A stretch of DNA of 64,000 nt from Cryptomeria japonica (Eukaryota > Streptophyta > Pinopsida > Cupressales > Cupressaceae). Of the stretch, positions 24,284 through 36,099 are shown piece after piece. Position 1 is the first letter of the stretch. Each line of letters starts with the position of its first letter. The stretch covers positions 37,576,640 through 37,640,639 of the forward strand of contig NC_081411.1 in NCBI RefSeq assembly GCF_030272615.1, read 5' to 3'. The position numbers and the translations under genes were made by a program. Below the pieces are notes generated by a model. It did no database searches. It was not told the DNA's origin and saw only the letters and a program-made list of their open reading frames with translations.

Positions 24284-26760
24284 TTCAAAAAATTGTCTAA
24301 CTTTTAAGACCGAGGATCGAAATTTTGTAGATTGCATTCAAAATTGCCTTGTTGAGCAAGCTTGAGTGGCTGAGTTGGTGAGCTCATATTTTTGGCCCAG
24401 AGCATTGTCAAGAGAAATCCATTTGATGGATGGTTATACACCTTGTTGAGATTCCATGTGCCTTTTTTCAGCTTACTCATATTAGATTTCATCAATTTGT
24501 GAAGTATCCTTCGGAGGTCCTTGGGTTAGGGTTGTTGATTTGCACCTTCCGTACTTTTTTTTAGTAGCCTTGTTTCAGGCATCATAACTTTGCACTGATT
24601 GTTTTATAAGACAAATAAAGGGTTCCCCATGTTTCCCTATTATTTTTTGAATCCCCCTTACAAGTAGCTAAGTCTCATCAATCCATCTGCTAGGTTTTCA
24701 AAGCTAATTTCATTTGGGAAAAGTTTAGTTTTGGAACTGAACTGTGTCGAACAACAGTTTGAGGACTGGCTTGAAAAATTATATTTCATGCCCAGTTGAC
24801 TTGCATTTCAAATCACTGGTACCCCATGATTCTCTATAAAATTTTCTATCAATTTCCACGTTTGTAGTCCCCCATAGCATCATTTGATTACTTTTTGTAG
24901 CCCATTCCAAATGAACCTTTTTAGAGTTTTGTGAGCAGCAGTGTCCAGATTTTCAGAGAGGCCAACTTTAAGGGTTAAGAAATTCCACATGTGATCTAAT
25001 CAAGTCAAACCCTCTTGTAAACTCATTCAAGATATACTGATGTGATATTGGGCCAAGTGGCGGCCCATGAAGTGATGATTTGATATTTTTTCAAAGTAGG
25101 ATTTAGAGGCTACTCAAGTTCGTTCAATAAGTTTAGTTTCAGATAAGCTTGAGTAGGCAACTTTGACCATTAATAACTTTTGACTTGGATGTTGTCTTGA
25201 CGACATGCCAGATGCCTTGGGTTGTTAGTTTTACAATCTATCAACAGGCCAGGTTTTAGGCTTTGATGAGATGTTTTGATCAGTTTTTAAAGCTCATTTC
25301 TAGAGCTACTCAGGTGATTTTGGCTGAAAGTTAAAGTTGGAGAAAGGTAAAAAAAATGAATATCCTAGGCTAAAATTTTCACACCTCAAGAATATTCAAT
25401 CAGTGACACGGTGCATTTTGGCCCAGTCAGTTGTTTAGAAAGAAGAAAAAAATTTAGTCGGGCCCACTTTGGGGCCTGACTGAAGTTGATCCACGATCTG
25501 ACTATGAAGGCTCAAAAATTTTAAATAATTATTATTTTTTTAATCTTATTGATTAAAATAATAATATATTCTAATTTGGGATGAAACATGTTTCAATTTG
25601 AATCATCTTTGATTCAAAACTCTGTGCTCCAGGATAAGGTTTGCAAGGACAATCAAAAAATTAAGTTGTCCTAGGGTAAGAGTCCTACATTGCAAAGGAA
25701 CCGCAGGATAAGTCCAAAGAACAAGGACAAGTCAAAAATTTGCCCGGAGGCAACTTGGAAAGGTGATAAGAGAGCCCTGGTATAACTTTGAGGTGCAAGG
25801 TGGAAGCAAGAAAGTTATCTCGAGATAATTTGTGAGGACCAAATTGATGGCCTGGTATAACTTTTAGATGCAAAGTGGAGGCAAGAAAGTTACCCTGGGA
25901 TAATTTGGGAGGGGCAAATTGATGGCCTGGGATAACTTTGGGTCAAAATTCAAAACAAAACTCTTGCCTCGCGAGTGCCGAGAGACCCATTGAAGGAGCC
26001 TTGTGATAAGTCAAAATGCAAAATAGGAAAGGATAAACCTTATCCCATGTGAAATATTCAGCACTTCAAAGTACCTTGGGATAAGACTTAAGTGTATGGG
26101 AAAAATAAATTGGTCCACCAAGCAAAGAAGAATGGAATTAGGGCACCCCCGTGGAAGTCAAAGGAAATAGGAGCACTGCGGGAGAAGCAACATGAGGGTA
26201 GGAAAGAAATCTCACCACCCATCACGGGAGAAAAGAAAGTCAATGCCACCGTGTAGGATAGGCTGAAACTATTGAGCGCCAAGGAAATACGATTTCCCCT
26301 ATCCCACATAGAGTTAGAAGTTGATTAAGAGGCACCACGGGATAAAGTTAAGACGTGGTGTAAATGAAAGAAACAACCCATAGGACAAAACATGCTGAGG
26401 GAAACATAGATTTAGGGAAAAAGTGCAATGAAGGTACGTAGGAGGCAGTGTGAGGAGATGAAATTTTAGGAAAAATGTTAGGGTTTTGCATTTGAATTCC
26501 TCTTATCAGCTTCCCCATTGCAGTTGAAAGGAATCAATGATTGTAGAGTTAATGAAGATGATGGTAGAGATAAATACAAACTCAGGGGAGTCACATTGTT
26601 TTGTTCATATATGCATTCTTTTGCTGCAGTAAAGTCATATCTTTTCTTGTAGACACAAATGAATTATATGATTTTGCTGAGATTATTCAAGATAAATTGC
26701 ATAATGGCTTGATCAGTGCAAGGAACCTTAAGAAGGGTTTAAATTCAAGCTTTATTCATT
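24284..26760. other. Unassigned 2.5-kb region with a ~76-bp tandem repeat
   Basis: No gene was recognised. At about 25772-25940 a unit of roughly 76 bp ('cctggtataactttgaggtgcaa...gaagcaagaaagtta...gataattt') occurs about two and a half times. The left boundary (TGTTGGGAATTC at 24275, preceded by CACTT) looks like an LTR start, but no matching second end was found. Confidence 0.45.
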
Positions 26761-26761
26761 A

Positions 26762-29403
26762 TTGTGCCACTTGATTCTTTATTATAATAGGACCAGGTGG
26801 GAGGAATCCTTAAAGGTGAGTCTTTTTGAACCAAACGTAGATAAGAGTTGGCCAGTGCAGAGATGGACCCGAATGGGGGACAATGGATGCAAATACTCCT
26901 ATTATTATACATTCTCTGATTGTTTTGTCATGAGTATTTTGATGATGATGGGAGCCAAACTAAATAGGCACCTAATCAACATAATAAAGGTCTTAAAGGT
27001 TAGGAGTGCAAAGGCTGATAATGTTGAGTATCTTGAGGGTGTCATTATCCATAATTTTGGGGATTTCTCTTTTTACTCCAACTATACATTAATAAGGGTG
27101 TATGGATACAATCAAGTGCCTTGTATTCTCCCCATCATAGTCACACCTAGGCTCACATCCGTTGACTTCATTTGGTAGATGCTATGGTTAGAAAATGACC
27201 AAATAAGAACAAAAAAGAAGTGGCAACATCCTCCCTGAATGGTAAAATATAACGAGTTCAATGTAGGGAGTGACACCCTTGATAAAGTACAATATTTTTT
27301 TATAAATAATTATAGGATTAAGGTGGGCCAAGCAAGACATTATGACCCAGAGAGTTACATAAATGATGTTAGAACAAACAAATTGAGGGTGAGAGGTTTC
27401 ACCCATCATTTTGATGAAAGAGAAGATCTTATTAGAAATGCATGCCCCTTTGAGGCCTTGCAAAGGAGAAGAAAATGGAATTACCTAAGAAAGTTGGAGA
27501 GGGAGAGGAAAGAAGAGGACCCTAAATTCCAAGGATTGTGTGCTAATATCCACAATGACTTTGCTAGGATGTCTTGCAAGGTCAAAATTTTTGATAAATT
27601 GATTGAAGAGGAGTTGTTTCACCCATCATTTTCATGAAAGAGAAGACCTTATTAGAAATGCATACCCCTCTGAGGCCTTGCAAAGGAGAAGAAAATGGAA
27701 TTACCTAAGAAAGTTGGAGAGGGAGAGGAAAGAAGAGGACCCTGAATTCCAAGGATTGTGTGCTAATATCCACAATGACTTTGCTAGGATGTCTTGCAAG
27801 GTCAAATTTTTTGATAAATTGATTGAAGAGGAGTTGGCTCGAAAGTAGGCCAAACAACCTGGTGGAGAACAACCAAGTCCCAAGGTAATAACGAAGGTGG
27901 ATAAGGAAAAGGCAAAGATTTCTTACTTTGTTTGCATTATTGTAGAAGAAATTTACACTAGTGTGTCACCATCCCCATGATGCTTTTAAAGAGGATGAAG
28001 CTACAAAAGTATTAGCAGATATGGATAGGGAAATCATCCCAAGTGTCATCCTTGAGTATGAGGTCACTGATGAGAGGGTAATTGCCTCTAAAATTTTCTT
28101 GTCCAATGACATTCTTTTTAATTTAGATGAATTCAAGTCTTTTTGGTTAAGAGAGAAGCTTAAAGATTTATCTGAAGAAGATATTAGAAATATTTATAAG
28201 ACTAGAATTAAGTGCACTTCTGAAGAAGGAAGGGAGTTAGTTAAGAAGAGTGGCCTCCTCTTTGTACCAGGTTGGGACCTTGAGAAATTTTTTTGTTCTT
28301 AATCAGGTGATGAGATAGGTGGAGCCCATCTATGCACAAGAATTATGAGAGAATGGGTCTGGGGTTAACCCAAGCATAACAACCTTTTCTTTGTGGTATA
28401 AGGCTCCCAACATAGACAAGCCTATGGTTTTTTAGGGGGATGGAGCATAAGATGGGTGCAGTTGTGAGGATTCTTGTTGATACAACTACATCAAAGGTAA
28501 CCATTGTGTCAATGCATGATGCACATTTTGTTAAGCTAGTCATAGAAGAGCAGGAAAAGAAACATGAGAAGCTCAGAGCCTTACATGTGGCTTTGAGTGT
28601 TGATCATAGGAGGCTCTTCAATGAGAATGTAAAGCTGAAGAATGATTTGGCCAAGTGTCACTTAGTATTTGTAGTGGGTCCCAAGCCTAGGGAGCTTGTA
28701 AAACTAAAAGAGGAATTACAAAAAGTAAAAGAAGAGGTTGAGAAGAATTATTTGGACATAAGGAAATAAAGTATGTTGCAAATTTGAAATAGGGTCCTAG
28801 ACCACTTGGATGATGTCCACACCTCTTATTCTTAGGCGTCACAATTATGTGACTGGATTGATGACATTATTTCATATGTTCAACCAATTAGAAATACTTG
28901 TTTTCCCAAGGGTCAACAATTAAAAGAAATTCTTTTAGCAATAAAAAATGATAACAAGGAGCCCCAAAATTGTGGGTATCATTTGGAAAAATTATAATTT
29001 ACTGATTAAAGGAATTCCCCACATGGAGGAGGAAAAGATGGCACTAACAGAGAAGATAGGATCATTAAGAGGCCTGCAAAAATGAGACATTCCTTCGATT
29101 TTGATAGATGAGGGGAAAATGAAAGATCTTGCCAGGTTGATGGAGGACTTCATAAAATCAGTTAATGAAGTCCTAGATGCATTAGCTAACGATCCTAACC
29201 AAGACATGACCTATCATATAATTATTGAAAAAATCATCGATGTTGATTCTCTCTACCAAACATTTGCATTGGAGACTGTAACCATGCCCTCTCCAAAAGT
29301 TAGAGAGACAATGAATAAATTGCAAGATCTTGGGTCCTTTGCATGGCCAATAGATGATGGAGATTTCTGGCATAAAAGGTATTTCTCCTTGGAGGAAGAG
29401 TAG
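26762..29403 (+). pseudogene. Decayed plus-strand gene of unknown family
   Basis: A run of open segments has coherent protein-like translation. 26762-27615 is one frame interrupted by TAG (about 27177) and TGA (about 27236). 27603-27848 is a tandemly duplicated segment. 27961-28302 (SKIFLSNDILFNLDEFKSFW), 28440-28769 and 29101-29403 follow in other frames. The 27.4-27.85 and 28.5-28.77 kb parts are rich in charged heptads and likely coiled coil (for example LVKLKEELQKVKEEVEKNYL). A possible intron starts near 29420 (GTGAGA) and ends near 29473 (CTTCACAG). No domain was recognised. It could be a host gene remnant or an accessory transposon gene. Confidence 0.5.
27396..27835 (+). repeat. Perfectly abutting 220-bp tandem duplication inside the unknown gene
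   Basis: 27396-27615 and 27616-27835 are near-identical, both running from 'gtttcacccatcatttt' to 'gattgaagaggagtt'. Because 220 is not a multiple of three, the duplication throws the reading frame. Copy 1 therefore terminates shortly after the junction. Confidence 0.95.
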
Positions 29404-29479
29404 CCCGAGGATGAGGAGTAGGTGAGATTGTATATAGTTTTGGTATCCTCCTCTTTGTTTTTCTCTTCACAGGTTGAGA

Positions 29480-31798
29480 TTTTTGGTGAGGTGATGTAAA
29501 TGCTCAAATGCTTCGTACCAATCAAGGTGCACCTATTTCAACTTCAAAGATCTTGATCAATATAAGTGTATAGCATATCATCTGACATATTTCATTTAAG
29601 GTACGGCTCTAGGCTCCACTTGACATCCTTGTAGATATCTACAATTAATGAGCTTTAAAGGTCTACTTGCAAGGAATATTTTGCGCTACTTGGTAGCATT
29701 TTGCAAAACGTAGCAGTTAGGATTTTGACAAGTGTCACAATCAACCTAAAGCTTGTTTTCCTCTATTAGTGTTATAAAAGGGAATTCGGGGCCATTGTGA
29801 TAGGATTCAAATTCTGAAATTTGGCTGGATTATATTTAATAGGCCAAGAGGAGTATAGAGATTGTTGAATATTTCCTTTCTACAGATGTTGCCTTGAAAT
29901 GGAAACTGATATTTTGATGATTAATGAAATGAGTATCATTCTCTAATTGTCGTATGTTTTCTATCCACATTTTGTATGAACTTTTGTATTAATGATATAT
30001 AAGTTTTTCTTCCTCCAGTAGGAATGTGTAGTTTGAATGTGGGTCTCTCTCAAGGAGAGTTAAAATCTATTTTATGAACTACTGTGATATGTGTTCAACT
30101 GGAATTATTAGTTATTTTTTTATGGTTTTCTAAACGTATTATGCAAGTTACAATATGTTTAAATGTGCATTAAACGTGTTTCATAGCAAGAGCAGATATT
30201 TTGTAGGTTGGACTATGTTTACCCTAGTTAGGCATTGATCAAGTTTAAGTTCTTAGAACCATTCTTATTTCACCTTTTTATATTTCTGTAGTAGGAGTAG
30301 TTGTTAGATTATCTTAGGAAATCAATCTCAATGCATGTGTGAAAGAAAAAAATCAAGGTTGTAGTCAGAACAAAGGGTTTATCAGTCTTTCATTGGTATA
30401 TTTTCATTGAGATATCTTCTTAATACAACATTGCCAGAACCATATTTTATCATAAAATCTCGAGACACTATTGAGGTCAACCTGCTTGGTCTTCCAGAGC
30501 AAAAAGTGCAAAAGATTGCAATCTCAGTAGTTGAATCTTGTTTGTTGGCCGAATCTAGCCTTTGACTTGTTGATAGGAGTGTGGCTAGATCCTTAGGGTT
30601 TAGGGATCTATTTATTTGGGAGCCAACATGGTGTATCTTGATAGTTCAATTGCCAATTTTGAAGATTTGGAGCCACTCTAATAAATTATAGAAAATCCTC
30701 TCCCTAGAATCAAATATGTCAGCTTGTGTGCAACTAACTAAGAATATTTATGCTCAAAATTCTATTCGCCTTCAATTTATAAAGGTATTGTTATTTTTGT
30801 TTCATCCTCTCCTCTTAGTTCTTCAAAAGCTATTGCGCAATTAGTTAGGCATTTAGAGTTTTTTTGTCCCCTCTTATGCTAAGGATTTAGATTTAAACGA
30901 ATAGTTTTGGATTATTATACAAAGGATGATGAAATCTCTTTCCTAAGTTGGATTGTCTCCCTCAAGCCAAGCCTTTAAATGCAATATTGTGTAAGTTTGA
31001 AATAACCACTTGGTTGTCTTGTTGTCATGTTTCTTTCTTTGGTAAATTTTATGATTTTATTTTATATTTCTATTGTTCTTCTATTGTAGCATGGTTGGGG
31101 TCTTATAAAAAATTCACCTTTCTTTATTAAAAATAATAATTTCAACTTTAATAATAGATATTTAATATTAAAAAATAAATAAATAAATTAGTGAACATAT
31201 AGTTTATCATATAAAAATAAGGATGCCAACAATATATAATTACATATATTTCAAAAATACAAAATACAATAATATATAAATTTTGAGGGGTTGAGTAATA
31301 TGGTTTTCTATCTATAGGAGGGAGAGAATCATCTAAGTAATTTAACTACAAATATAGAATAGGTAGTCCCCCTCACATCTTTCCACTAGAATATGTTCAA
31401 TCCTTTGAAAAGGATACTAGATATCATGCACATCTATAGTACAACTAAATTCAACAACCAAGTAAAATAATAATGTGTACACATCAGCCTTATGTAATCT
31501 ATTATGGAATGTCCCATATCCCCTCTAGCTAACATGATATAGAACTAATATGGGCCTTGTGACAATGTAAATAACTAATTAATTAGTTAAATGCAAAGAT
31601 AAAGTAAATGTAAATTATCCTTTAGTTACCAAACTCCCAACACATCCTACCTTGAGTTGACCATACTAGTTTGTACCATATTAGACAAATAACCATAAGA
31701 ATAGATTGACATATAATCATTGAGTTCCAATCTGATGATATTCCTTACCATGATATGATCTCATCTACATTCAATACACAATACAAAGTATATAGATC
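29480..31798. other. 2.3-kb stretch without a recognisable gene
   Basis: AT-rich, with no open frame of convincing quality. No LTR, RNA gene or transposase was recognised. 31130-31300 is especially A/T-rich. Confidence 0.5.
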
Positions 31799-33098
31799 TG
31801 TAAAGTGGAAAATCACGATCGAACCCTAAGTGTTCCCCCCACCACTCCAAGGAGAGAGAAAGGAGGTCACTAGGGTTGACGGTTTTCACTTAAGAGAGAC
31901 TTTACATTCAAAAGAGGGGTTGAAACCCACAAGATCCAATCCCACACAATGCAAGATTGGATTCTAAATGAGTTTCAAGGGTTAAGACAGCAAGGCTACC
32001 CTCTTTTGTAAAGAATGTAGATAGAAGGATTGAGCTAAGAATGCATGTAAAGTGAGAAAGATTCGCTTATAAACAGAGATAGGAATATGGGATGAAGCTG
32101 CGGACCTGGAATTAGCAGTAAAATGTCGAGACGGAGCTGTCCTGCAAATTTGAGCGAAAGTTGACAGGACGATGGCGCCCGACGTGCACATGGTCCTCCG
32201 AAAAATCTGCGGAACGAAGGGGGATCTATTCGGCTCTGCACAAGGATTCCAGATCTTCAATTACAGCCGCGTACCTGCAACCTACACACATAAAAGCGAG
32301 GACGATTGGGGGGCTAGGGATTAGGGGTTTGCCCTTAGGTCAAACCCCAGTTTTGGAATTAACCAAGAAATGAGAAATGCTGTAAATGTAAATGATTGTA
32401 ATGTAATAAGTACCAATACCTTGTTGTAAGAATGTTTGTATTCTTACATGCGAAGGTGTAGATGTTGTTGTATGTTGTATGTTGTATGTGGTATGTGATC
32501 TCCTTTTCAATGGTTGAATCCTTGTCTTGAATGCAACACTTAGCCTTGAATGGAGACTTAGAATGCTCAATTGCTTGAAGGAATGCTTGAATGCTTGAAT
32601 GCTTGAATGTTTGAATATTGTTTCCACGTCTTGTACACATATGTCCTTCCTCCTCAAAATGGGAGAGGAAATGTAGTTTATATAATTGCCAATTAGGGTT
32701 GATAGACTGATTTTTCTGACCTTGGGCCGACATAGCAACCTTATTTTCCAATTTGCAAACTTAAAGACCCGAAGCCCCATAAGAGATCGGGCCCAAAATA
32801 GGGCCAGGGACCAGGGCGCTGGGCGCCATGGTCCTGGGGGATCAGGGCACTAGGCGCCATGGTCCTAAAGGACCAGGGCGCTGGGCGCCATGGTCCTGAA
32901 GGACCAGGGTGCTGGGCGCCATGGTCCCACCTCCCGGGACAGCAGGGTGCAAGGAGGATCAGGCCAAGGTGCTGAAAAATGCAGTTTTTGATGTCGTGAA
33001 CAAGTTTCAGGGTCTCCATTCAGGTTTAGTGTTGCGTCACCATCCTGAAGACCCAAATGCAGTCGAAATTGCAAGTGTCGCAATTTTAGGACGTTACA
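31799..33098 (-). mobile_element. Solo LTR 1 (1,300 bp, minus orientation)
   Basis: Runs TGTAAAGTGG...GACGTTACA on the plus strand and is flanked by perfect AGATC duplications (31794-31798 and 33099-33103). On the minus strand a TATATAAA-like box lies near 32680, upstream of the presumed transcribed part. It contains a GC-rich tandem palindromic repeat at about 32805-32935. It is homologous along its length, inverted, to 33281-34521. No internal region is present, so it is the product of LTR-LTR recombination. Open frames inside (for example 32741-33019) are by-products of its repeats. Confidence 0.88.
32805..32935. repeat. GC-rich tandem repeat of a palindromic unit inside solo LTR 1
   Basis: Four copies of a unit of roughly 36 bp centred on 'cagggcgctgggcgccatgg'. 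The core GGCGCC and the ggacca/tggtcc ends can pair within and between units. Solo LTR 2 has a decayed version at 33455-33545 ('ggtgtggcaccctggtccc'). Confidence 0.85.
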
Positions 33099-33280
33099 AG
33101 ATCAACAATTGCTTTCCGTTCACCTAATATCTCTTACTTTTAACTTGATTATATTACAAAATATATATAATAAATATTATTTTCTAGTCTTCCAATATCC
33201 CCTATCCTTGAGTTTATTATATCTCTGATATAATAATATAATCATAAACAATAAATGTGAAAATTATCAAATAATAATAT

Positions 33281-34521
33281 TGTAGCATCATAAAATTGTG
33301 ATCCTTGCAATTTTGACTGCGTTTAAGGTCCTCACCCTAGTGATTGCATCTCCCTACTCAATTAGGACCCCTTTGTGCATCATCAATCCAAATCCCCTAT
33401 TGTTTTAGTCCTTACGTCACCTTGTGACCCTGTCCGAGCCCCAAAATAGGGTAGGGAAAGGGCATGGTGCCCTTGTCCCCCTTAGGATAGGGGTGTGGCA
33501 CCCTGGTCCCCCTTGGACAAGGGCGTGGCACTCCTATCCTCCCTCTTTGGGTGGCCCTCAAATGGGTCCATCTAACCCTTGGACCTAACTTTCTCTTTGG
33601 GACTTAAAATTCTCCTATGATGGCCTTTAGTGAGATGAGAATGATTTGTCCCAGGCATGTATAAAAGGAGACTTAATTCCCTTATTTAGGATATAGAAGA
33701 AGATAAACAAAATTCATGAGGAGGTCTTCATTATTGTTGTCATCCATTCAAGTGTTCATGTCTTCAAACATTCATCAAGTCTTCTGCATTCATCCATTGG
33801 AGCAACCTTATAATTTATTCATTTGTAAGCATGTGTGTGTGTTAGGGTTTTGTCATGTTACATGTCATTTCATGCAACACTTGTGGTTATGTCGAAGAAG
33901 CAACCATCATCAACAAATTGCAGATCTACAAGGTATACATTTCTATTATTCACATTTAAGTATTTGCAATTACTTTCTTTCAAGGTTGATTCCTCAACTG
34001 GGGTTTTACTAAGGCAAACCCCTATCCACATCCCTTCTTCCCTTCTTTTATCTACGCAAGTTGTAAGTGCAAGGCTATAATTGTAGATTTAGGCTTCATT
34101 TGCAGAGACAGATAAACCCTTTTCGGCATACGGATTTTTTGGAGGACCAGGTGCAACTTCAACCCGGTCTCTATGACTTTCCTCCAAATTTATAGGGCAG
34201 ATCTGTATCAGTCTAAATATCTTAGATCCAAAGTTAAAACGTGATCCAGAATTTGTAGCTCTTTATGTCACCCATTTTATCTTCATTTTTTGCATAATCA
34301 ACAAGTTAACAAGTCAATATATCTATATATAAAAAGGGGTCAATCACATTCGAACCCTTGCAATCCATTAGGCATTGACATCCTTACTTCTTTTGGATTT
34401 GGATATAGTGGATTCAACCCCTCTTTTGAATGTAAAGTATCTCCCAACTGAAAATCATCCTAGTGGTTTCCTTTCTCTCTTATAGGTGGGGAACTACTAG
34501 AATCCAATTTTCTAGTTTACA
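33281..34521 (+). mobile_element. Solo LTR 2 (1,241 bp, plus orientation)
   Basis: Runs TGTAGCATCATAAAAT...TCTAGTTTACA and is flanked by perfect AATAT duplications (33276-33280 and 34522-34526). It is the same family as solo LTR 1 but strongly diverged and in the opposite direction. A TATAAAAG box at 33660-33667 is followed by AT-rich transcribed-region sequence. It ends about 390 bp from the 3' end of the SDR gene, pointing toward it. Confidence 0.88.
33660..33667 (+). promoter_or_regulatory. LTR TATA box (TATAAAAG) in solo LTR 2
   Basis: Canonical TATA box at the place expected for the U3 promoter. Transcription would run rightward, antisense to the SDR gene. Confidence 0.6.
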
Positions 34522-34529
34522 AATATAAT

Positions 34530-34905
34530 GCAATATTATATAAGCATTGACTAGCATAATTAACAAGCATTTCAATATTAATGAATTTTATGGACCACGA
34601 GAGTATAAATTTAACATCACAATCCATTCAATAAATAAGGACGAGTGCAATTATATTGACTTGCATGTCATACACAATATAACTTCGAGGATATCTTCAC
34701 CAAATGTAAAGCTTGCATTATTCGTTCTTATTTATGAAATTGAAAAAGCGGCATAAGATGATTACACATTATGATAGTATTAACTACATAATACTCCTTG
34801 ATTCAAGGGTTGACTTAAGAATTATTCAGTTCGACTGATAAGTGGAAGAAACGTCTCTCTCACTCAAGTGTTATTGTAGGATAACATTTTTTTTCTGAGA
34901 GATTC
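34530..34905. other. Spacer between solo LTR 2 and the SDR gene
   Basis: AT-rich. It contains the SDR 3' untranslated region (minus strand, below 34910). No other feature was seen. Confidence 0.5.
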
Positions 34906-34909
34906 CCCA

Positions 34910-35991
34910 TTAGTACTTTCCAAACACAGCACTTTCATCAAGTACAACTGTTATCCCCCCGTCAACCACCATGTTGTGACCACTTACATATTTGGAATCC
35001 TCACTGGCCAGATACAAAGCAGCCCTTGCAATATCCTCTGGTTTAAGACTGGCTTGCTTTAACGGGGCCTCGAGCTGAATGGCGGCCTCCACCGTGGCCT
35101 TTGCCTCTGCTGAAGGGGCCACTCCCATAAAATTCATTACCAGATTTGTGGGAATTGCACCTGGAGAAATACAATTCACTCGTATTCCACATTTTCCCAG
35201 CTCTGCTGCACCGTTCTTAGTCAGCCCAATAACGGCATGTTTGGAGGCAGCGTAGGAGTAAGGAGTAAATCCTCCTGCTATTCCTGCAATACTAGCCGTA
35301 GAGATAATACTGCCTTTTCTATTGGGGATCATAACGCGGGCTGCGTGCTTAATGCCGTGCATTACTCCTTTTACATTGATATTCATCACTCGCTCAAAAT
35401 CCACCATATCATTTTCTGCCACGCTTAGTTTTAGGTTGTCGACAACTCCTGCGTTATTATACATAATGTCCAATTTTCCGTGTTTTTCCAAGGCCAAATC
35501 CACGGCTGCGCTTACATCTTGCTCCTTGCTCACATCACAGTGGATATATGTTGCCCAGGGAGAAAGTGATTGGGCCACTTTCATACCAGCGTCGTCTGCA
35601 ATGTCTGCAATGATGACTTTGGCTCCATGATTTGCAAATAGCCGAACAGTGGCCTCTCCAATGCCTGCGGATCCGCCTGTGATTATTGCAACTTTGCCTT
35701 GCAATCTGCATCAAACAAATACATTTTCGTTAAAGATGTTATCATCGAACAAAAAAACCCAGTTCAACAAAGCTCTGTCTCTGTCTCTATGTGCTTATGA
35801 TGTAAAGAAGACTTAGTATACACTGACACAGAGCCGTTTATGAGTGTAAAATCAACCTACATATTACTCAATTAACAAGTAGACTTCCAGAAAAGAACAA
35901 TTTCATTTCAGATAATTTTACAAGACTGAAGAATGTTTAAGATAATACAAAACCTTCTCCAGAGAGCAGCTGCAACATCTCCCTTAGACAT
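34910..35991 (-). CDS. NAD(H)-dependent short-chain dehydrogenase/reductase (secoisolariciresinol-dehydrogenase-like), two exons
   Basis: Exon 1 is 35954-35991 (ATG at 35991, 12 codons plus two bases, donor GTTTTG). Exon 2 is 34910-35705, preceded by a TGCAG acceptor. Joined, they give 277 residues, the usual length for plant classical SDRs of the SDR110C type. Rossmann motif TGGSAGIG is at 22-29 and Asp47 after the second strand predicts NAD(H) preference. NNAG is at 96-99, catalytic Asn123 in NINVKG, Ser151, Tyr164 and Lys168 (YAASK), then SPGAIPT. Relatives oxidise secoisolariciresinol, xanthoxin or other secondary alcohols in the cytosol; the substrate cannot be read from sequence. All catalytic residues are intact and there are no stops. 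A TATA box lies 50 bp upstream of the ATG. An ATG-less reading from TTG at 35704 is wrong because that codon is internal. Confidence 0.92.
35706..35953 (-). other. SDR gene intron (248 bp)
   Basis: Minus strand: GT (GTTTTGTATT) after exon 1 and TGATGCAG before exon 2. The splice joins AG|A to encode Arg between LWR and LQGKV, the position expected just before the Rossmann fold. It is AT-rich, like most plant introns. Confidence 0.85.
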
Positions 35992-36040
35992 GTTTTGAAG
36001 CTACAGAATACCCTTGAATGATTAGCTTTCGAAGAACCGG

Positions 36041-36047
36041 CTTTATA
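36041..36047 (-). promoter_or_regulatory. TATA box of the SDR gene (TATAAAG)
   Basis: Minus-strand CTATAAAGC lies about 50 bp upstream of the ATG, implying a short 5' untranslated leader. Confidence 0.65.
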
Positions 36048-36099
36048 GCAGACTTCTGTGGAATATCTGTTTTATTTTGGTTTTTTCCCTTTTTCCCAA

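Noticed and set aside
24275-24290. TGTTGGGAATTC as the start of another LTR element inserted in Chromo-B
   Set aside because: Suggestive, but no second end, repeat or matching target duplication was found to the right, so not called.
32340-33083. Open frames with repeated Pro/Trp/Ala units on the minus strand
   Set aside because: They fall inside solo LTR 1 and its GC-rich palindromic repeats; no protein family and no internal element region.
35704-35704. TTG as start codon of the SDR
   Set aside because: It is an internal Leu codon just after a splice acceptor; an upstream ATG exon with matching phase completes the N-terminus.
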